A DNA stretch of 10,258 nucleotides from NCBI GenBank assembly GCA_031273305.1, contig JAISSC010000095.1:1-10258 (forward strand), read 5' to 3'. A model generated the notes under the pieces. It ran no database searches. It was not told the DNA's origin and saw only the letters and a program-made list of their open reading frames with translations. The stretch comes from Flavobacteriaceae bacterium. Its GTDB lineage: Bacteria; Bacteroidota; Bacteroidia; Flavobacteriales; Weeksellaceae. Both the position numbers and the translations under genes were made by a program. Of the stretch, positions 6,448 through 10,258 are shown one piece after another (positions within the stretch are counted from its first letter, which is position 1; each line of letters starts with the position of its first letter).

Positions 6448-7662
6448 TTAAATGGAAATTTCCTCCGTTGTCGTCAATAGATCTTCTAATTTTTCCCGTC
6501 TTCGTATTAGATGAGCTTTGCCGTCCAGCAACAGGATTTCCGCAGGCTTGCATCTCGAATTGTAGTTTGATGACATGGAAAAGCAGTAAGCTCCTGCGTT
6601 TTCAAAACATAAGATATCGCCTTCCTTTATTTCATTAATTTTTCGGTTGGTTCCGAAGGTATCCGTTTCGCAGATGTACCCCACAACAGTATAAAATCGA
6701 GGTCTTCCTTTCGGATTCGAGAGGTTGGTAATATTATGGTAAGAATTATAAAACATAGGACGTATTAAATGATTAAAACCACTGTCAACCTCAGCAAAAA
6801 CCGTAGAAATGGTTTGTTTTACAACATTTACGGAGACTAAGAAAAATCCGGATTGGCTCACCAGAAATTTTCCCGGTTCAAACATGAGAGTTAATTCCTT
6901 ATCGTATTCTTTTTCAAATTCGTTAAATCGTTCTCCTAATTTTTCCCCTAAATATTGGATGTCTGTTTCATTATCTCCCTCTTTGTAAGGAACTTTAAAT
7001 CCGCTTCCGAAATCTATGTAATCCAAATTCCGAAATTTTTTGGCGGCATTAAATAAAATTTCAGCTCCCTGAAGAAATACCTCCACATCCAAAATATCTG
7101 AACCGGTATGCATATGAATTCCTTCTACTTTAATTCCGGTATTATCCACTACCCTCACAATGTGGGGTAATTGATAAATGGAAATTCCGAATTTAGAATC
7201 AATATGTCCTACTGAAATATTGGCATTCCCTCCGGCTAAAATATGTGGATTTATCCGTATACAGACAGGATAATCATTTAATTCATGTCCAAATAATTCC
7301 AGAATGGACAAATTATCTATATTGATCCTGACGCCTAAATCTACCGCTTGTTTTATCTCATCAAATGAAACTCCGTTAGGAGTATAAATAATTTCCTTAG
7401 GTTTAAATCCTGCTAAAAGCCCCAGCTGAACCTCCTGTATGGAAACCGTATCCAGACCGGAACCGATGCTCCTGAAAAATTTCAGGATATTTAAATTGGT
7501 ATTCGCTTTGCAGGCATAATTTAGCTTGACGTTTTTTACAATCTTAAAAGCCTTCAGTAAACGGTCATATTGATTTTTAATAACCGTTGAATCATAGACA
7601 TAAAGAGGTGCGCCATATTCTCCGGCTAAACTCTCCAATTGTTGCATTCTCGCTAATTCCAT
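6448..7662 (-). CDS. lysA: Diaminopimelate decarboxylase LysA (404 aa)
   Basis: LysA is the PLP enzyme that decarboxylates meso-diaminopimelate to lysine in the last step of lysine synthesis, in the cytoplasm. Fold type III motifs are all present: YGAPLYVYD at 16-24, the PLP lysine K52 in YACKANTN, HMHTGSD at 183-189, GSGFKVPY at 219-226 (usually GGGLGxPY), the phosphate-binding EPGKFLV at 262-268, RPMFYNSYH at 301-309, the substrate-site CETD at 331-334 from the partner subunit, and GAYCFSMSSNYNSR at 357-370. The length is typical. The ATG at 7662 is used; a second Met at residue 6 is possible. It follows the glycosyltransferase gene by 81 bases, a gap that contains a 12-bp inverted repeat but no full-consensus promoter. 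No other lysine pathway gene is in view. Confidence 0.93.
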   Translation of the reverse strand: MELARMQQLESLAGEYGAPLYVYDSTVIKNQYDRLLKAFKIVKNVKLNYACKANTNLNILKFFRSIGSGLDTVSIQEVQLGLLAGFKPKEIIYTPNGVSFDEIKQAVDLGVRINIDNLSILELFGHELNDYPVCIRINPHILAGGNANISVGHIDSKFGISIYQLPHIVRVVDNTGIKVEGIHMHTGSDILDVEVFLQGAEILFNAAKKFRNLDYIDFGSGFKVPYKEGDNETDIQYLGEKLGERFNEFEKEYDKELTLMFEPGKFLVSQSGFFLVSVNVVKQTISTVFAEVDSGFNHLIRPMFYNSYHNITNLSNPKGRPRFYTVVGYICETDTFGTNRKINEIKEGDILCFENAGAYCFSMSSNYNSRCKPAEILLLDGKAHLIRRREKLEDLLTTTEEISI

Positions 7663-7711
7663 AATCTTGTAAAATAATCAGGTTGCGAAGTTATAAAAAA
7701 ACTTACTAATT

Positions 7712-7738
7712 ACTTTGTTTTAACAGTTAAAACGAAGT
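7712..7738. repeat. 12-bp inverted repeat between the glycosyltransferase gene and lysA
   Basis: ACTTTGTTTTAA (7712-7723), the loop CAG, then TTAAAACGAAGT (7727-7738) pair with one T:G position. There is no T run directly after the stem on either strand (a T7 run begins about 14 bases later on the minus strand), so a terminator is doubtful. It may be an operator or leader hairpin upstream of lysA. Confidence 0.5.
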
Positions 7739-7743
7739 GAAAT

Positions 7744-8760
7744 TTAGTTTAAGTCCGTATATTTTGTTCTCTTTCTTAGGAAATATTGAAATACAACATA
7801 CTTTTTATCAAAATAATCAGGGATTCCTGCCTTACGTTTTTTAAGATATTCGGGCAATAGTTTATACACGGCGAAGTGAGCACGGATTATAGCCCAACAG
7901 TATTTCCATCCTCCGGAAAAGATAAAATCAATTCCTGAAAATCCGTCTAAGATCAGACGAAAGAACATAACCTGGAAGATTTTATCGGATGGAAGATTCT
8001 TTATCAACATCAAATGGTTATTTCTGAAATTTAAAAATGTTTTATGTGGGTCATGCGGATTTAAAGTTCCTCCCCCTACATGATAAACAGTAGATTGTCC
8101 ACAATAATAAATTTTCTTCCCCGCATTTTTCAATCTCCAACACAGATCAATTTCTTCCATATGGGCAAAAAAAACAGGATCAAAACCTCCCTGTTCCCAA
8201 AAGTCTTTCCTCCGGATAAACAGGCATGCACCCGTTGCCCAAAAGACCTCCTGAATATCATCGTATTGTCCCTTATCTTCTTCCAGGCTAAAAAAGACCC
8301 TGCCACGGCAAAAAGGGTATCCCAGATTATCTATAAAACCGCCTCCGGCACCTGCAAATTCAAATTTTTCCTTATTCTTGTATCCCAGTATTTTCGGCTG
8401 GATAGCAGCAATGGTCTCTTCTCTCTCAAAGAGGGAAAGTATAGGGAAAGTCCAGCCCTCCGTCACCTCTACATCGGAATTGAGAAGACAGTAAATATCT
8501 TCCGGCACGAATTTCAATCCATTGTTATACCCTCCTGCATATCCCAAATTTTGATGGTTGCGCACAACTCTTACGGAAGGGAAATTTTTAGCCAGATAAT
8601 CAAGAGAATCATCCGTTGAGGCATTATCAATCACGTAAATAACAGAACCGGGACTATAATTGATAATTCCCTGTAAAAATTTAGCAAACCACGATATTCC
8701 GTTGTAATTGAGAATAACAATGGCTAAAGTCTGTAATCTATTCCGCTTGTGTATTTCCAT
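7744..8760 (-). CDS. Family 2 glycosyltransferase, WbbL/rhamnosyltransferase-like (338 aa)
   Basis: The GT-A fold begins with LAIVILNYNG at 12-21. Nucleotide-sugar binding is indicated by IDNASTD at 44-50 and NLGYAGGYNNG at 71-81, with LNSDVEV at 93-99 as the DxD-type metal site. The acceptor part is typical of this subgroup: GACLFIRR at 177-184, the probable catalytic base in HMEEIDLCWRL at 200-210, and YHVGGGT at 226-232. The C-terminal 100 residues are basic and aromatic and may contact the inner membrane. Such enzymes move a sugar from a nucleotide donor onto an envelope glycan or lipid carrier; donor and acceptor cannot be read here. The first ATG (8760) lies 37 bases inside the preceding acyltransferase gene in another frame, so the two are probably translationally coupled and may act on the same envelope lipid. 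Confidence 0.88.
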   Translation of the reverse strand: MEIHKRNRLQTLAIVILNYNGISWFAKFLQGIINYSPGSVIYVIDNASTDDSLDYLAKNFPSVRVVRNHQNLGYAGGYNNGLKFVPEDIYCLLNSDVEVTEGWTFPILSLFEREETIAAIQPKILGYKNKEKFEFAGAGGGFIDNLGYPFCRGRVFFSLEEDKGQYDDIQEVFWATGACLFIRRKDFWEQGGFDPVFFAHMEEIDLCWRLKNAGKKIYYCGQSTVYHVGGGTLNPHDPHKTFLNFRNNHLMLIKNLPSDKIFQVMFFRLILDGFSGIDFIFSGGWKYCWAIIRAHFAVYKLLPEYLKKRKAGIPDYFDKKYVVFQYFLRKRTKYTDLN

Positions 8761-9599
8761 CTTTTATGTGACCAAAGCCAGATTCCTGGATGTGTTTTTA
8801 TGTTCTGTGTAAGTTCTTTATAAAATTTTTCCACTATTTCATTCTCCCTGAATTTCTTCCCGTCAGGTAAAATCCGTTTAAGTTGTGCTTCATATCTTCC
8901 CCGTGCGATTTTAACCATATCCACATATACAACCGCATAATCTTTCTTACGTATAATTTTATCATATCCGTTAAAAGCAGGGGTCATACGGTTAAAAAAT
9001 TCGAGTTCATAATGAATTCTTTTCTTAAAAGGACGCTGATCTGCCACAAAAAGAAACACATGTGAACCGTCATTAGGTAATCTAAGCATGGTTCTTACCA
9101 CTTCCCTTACTGTTAAAGGAATCGTTCCAAAACGAGAACGGGATTCATGTATTCCCTGATCAAAAAAGTTATTCACTACCTTCTTATAAATCGCATAGGT
9201 GTTTTTTTGAGGCAAACCGGCTGAAATCCCGGTTAACCATTCCCAGTTGAACATATGCCCGATAAGTAATACCACATCTCGACCCTCGTTCACGTATTGT
9301 TGACATATATCCATATGGGTAAACCTGATCCGGTTATTATAATCCTCTTCCTTCATAGAAAAAGTTTTGACTAATTCTATCATAAAATCAGAGAAGTTTT
9401 TATAAAATTCTTTTTCGATGCGCTTTCTTTCCCTTTCTGTCTTATCCGGGAAAACGATAAGTAAATTCTCCCTGACAATTCTTTTCCTGTATCCTACCAA
9501 GTAATATATGATAAAATATAAAATGTCGGAAACCCCATAAAGGACTGAAAACGGTAACCCGGAGAGTAATACGAAAATCTTTTTTCCTGCCTTCTTCAA
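8724..9599 (-). CDS. LpxL/HtrB-like lysophospholipid (lipid A) acyltransferase (291 aa), TTG start
   Basis: This is a LABLAT-type acyltransferase, predicted to add a secondary acyl chain to lipid A, or to another lipid precursor, at the inner membrane. Residues 8-36 are hydrophobic and include LPFSVLYGVSDILYFIIYY, followed by GYRKRIVRENL at 36-46, the conserved entry to the family. The catalytic motif is H115-M-F-N-W-E120, the HX4E form seen in Bacteroidota. VADQRP at 185-190 is the second conserved block, and WLWSHKRWK at 274-282 the third. The start must be TTG at 9599: no in-frame ATG lies nearby upstream, and the next Met (residue 73) would delete the membrane anchor. A -7-like TATTTTTG lies at 9616-9623. 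The gene overlaps the glycosyltransferase gene by 37 bases. Confidence 0.87.
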   Translation of the reverse strand: MKKAGKKIFVLLSGLPFSVLYGVSDILYFIIYYLVGYRKRIVRENLLIVFPDKTERERKRIEKEFYKNFSDFMIELVKTFSMKEEDYNNRIRFTHMDICQQYVNEGRDVVLLIGHMFNWEWLTGISAGLPQKNTYAIYKKVVNNFFDQGIHESRSRFGTIPLTVREVVRTMLRLPNDGSHVFLFVADQRPFKKRIHYELEFFNRMTPAFNGYDKIIRKKDYAVVYVDMVKIARGRYEAQLKRILPDGKKFRENEIVEKFYKELTQNIKTHPGIWLWSHKRWKYTSGIDYRL

Positions 9600-9615
9600 G
9601 ATAACAAAATTTAGA

Positions 9616-9623
9616 CAAAAATA
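9616..9623 (-). promoter_or_regulatory. Possible -7 box of the acyltransferase gene (TATTTTTG)
   Basis: The minus strand reads TATTTTTG, matching TAnnTTTG, 16 bases before the TTG start. No TTTG lies at the right distance upstream, and the region is very AT-rich, so chance is a real alternative. Confidence 0.35.
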
Positions 9624-9625
9624 AA

Positions 9626-9795
9626 AAAGATAATTGTAAAGATAATTGAATACTGGAAAATAAACCGTAATGCATCGTAAATAATCATTCTTTTATATAT
9701 TTAAAATTCGATTAAACATACAAATTATTACCTTTTATTTAAATTTTCGGTTAATTTAATAATGCACAACTGGTTATAAAGATAATTGAATACTG
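9626..9795 (+). repeat. Direct repeat of TAAAGATAATTGAATACTG, two copies 140 bases apart
   Basis: The 19-mer is identical at 9637-9655 and 9777-9795, and similarity continues for about 15 bases after each copy (AAATAAA then GTAAT). A partial extra copy, AAAGATAATTG, lies at 9626-9636, immediately before the first. Both copies are in the divergent intergenic region (9600-9872), which otherwise holds only AT-rich sequence and promoters. Confidence 0.75.
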
Positions 9796-9843
9796 TATAA
9801 ATAAAAGTAATAAAAATCATGTTAACAATATTACAATAAAACA

Positions 9844-9851
9844 TAACTTTG
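9844..9851 (+). promoter_or_regulatory. -7 box of the choice-of-anchor L gene (TAACTTTG)
   Basis: TAACTTTG matches TAnnTTTG and lies 21 bases before the ATG at 9873. The -33 region (around GTTAACA at 9821-9827) has no exact TTTG. Confidence 0.55.
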
Positions 9852-9872
9852 TTGAAATTTTCATTTTGCCTT

Positions 9873-10258
9873 ATGAAAGTAACTAAAAAATTATATGCAT
9901 TTTTATGTGTTATTTTAGTAAATTACTATTATTCACAGCCTATTGTTTCAGTAGATAATCCAAACCGTCCTCAATCGAGTTATTCGGTAGAAAACTTAAT
10001 AAAAAAAGTACTGGTAAGCGGAGTGGATGAGGATTGTATCATAATCTCAAATGTTAAATTCTCTGCCAAAGAGATGAATCTTCCCTTTAAGAACTATGGA
10101 TATTTTCACAAAGAAGATACCAACTTCCCATTTAAAGAAGGACTGGTCTTGTCTACCGGACGTGCTTCATTGATAGGAAATACACCATCGTATCCTTCTA
10201 ATAATTCATGGGATGAAGAAGAGGGAATAATTACCGGAGGAGATGCGGATTTAGCTGC
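9873..10258 (+). CDS. Secreted choice-of-anchor L domain protein, N-terminal 128 residues (3' truncated by window)
   Basis: The frame opens at ATG 9873 and is still open at the window edge. Residues 1-22 are a Sec signal peptide: MKVTKK, then YAFLCVILVNYYY, ending SQ. After a short linker, residues 38-128 (from YSVENLIKKVLVSGVD) match the start of the choice-of-anchor L domain: VLVSGVDEDC, then ISNVKF, then the NYGYFHKEDTNFPFKEGLVLSTG segment at 74-97, which is the domain's clearest signature. In Flavobacteriia these are often large surface or secreted proteins ending in a type IX secretion sorting domain and sometimes annotated as gliding-associated. That C terminus would lie beyond the window and is only inferred. 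It has its own promoter and is divergent from the acyltransferase gene. Confidence 0.8.
   Translation, partial: MKVTKKLYAFLCVILVNYYYSQPIVSVDNPNRPQSSYSVENLIKKVLVSGVDEDCIIISNVKFSAKEMNLPFKNYGYFHKEDTNFPFKEGLVLSTGRASLIGNTPSYPSNNSWDEEEGIITGGDADLA

Noticed and set aside
6300..6638. 112-codon + strand open frame across tRNA-Ser and the end of lysA
   Set aside because: It is the antisense shadow of the tRNA and lysA, with the typical RDSNPRRL tRNA-shadow sequence.
8080..8619. 179-codon + strand open frame
   Set aside because: It is antisense to the well-supported glycosyltransferase gene and has no recognisable domain or promoter.
9442..9675. 77-codon minus-strand frame starting at the ATG 9673
   Set aside because: Beyond its first 25 codons it runs out of frame with the acyltransferase and has no family features; a frameshift explanation is not needed because the TTG start gives a complete protein.

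Overview
The window looks like AT-rich chromosome from a member of Bacteroidota, most likely class Flavobacteriia. Three things support this. Several genes are preceded by the Bacteroidota promoter pattern TTTG-N19-TAnnTTTG, or by its -7 box alone. The protein set (M1 peptidase, MeaB, HX4E-type lipid A acyltransferase, choice-of-anchor L secreted protein) fits the phylum. Shine-Dalgarno sequences are mostly absent. I cannot name a genus with confidence.

Layout, left to right. The 3' end of a nitroreductase-type gene runs on the + strand (2-217). It converges on a long series of minus-strand genes. In transcription order from the right, these are an LpxL-like acyltransferase (TTG start, 8724-9599), a family 2 glycosyltransferase overlapping it by 37 bases (7744-8760), lysA (6448-7662), tRNA-Ser(UGA) (6303-6387) with its own promoter and terminator, an AAA_14/DUF4143 ATPase (4922-6106) behind an array of four 22-bp-spaced imperfect palindromes, an orphan TetR-family regulator (4111-4716) behind a perfect 17-bp inverted repeat, meaB (2982-3965), a secreted M1 metallopeptidase (1075-2922), and coaX (288-1070). 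At the right edge, a + strand gene starts at 9873 and runs off the window. It encodes a secreted choice-of-anchor L protein and is divergent from the acyltransferase.

How the parts fit together. The acyltransferase and glycosyltransferase are probably co-transcribed and act on envelope lipid or glycan. lysA follows 81 bases later. meaB, the M1 peptidase and coaX are closely spaced and may share the meaB promoter. They have no obvious common pathway beyond the CoA link between CoaX and MeaB. The stretch from 4111 to 6192 is the accessory-looking part: an orphan regulator and an orphan ATPase, each with a conspicuous symmetric DNA element over its promoter, placed next to a tRNA gene.

The strongest unexplained signal is the palindrome array at 6107-6192. 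One palindrome lies exactly on the -7 box of the ATPase gene. No gap between genes exceeds 300 bases; the longest is 9600-9872. I saw no CRISPR array, insertion sequence or plasmid origin. All assignments come from reading motifs by eye, without database searches.
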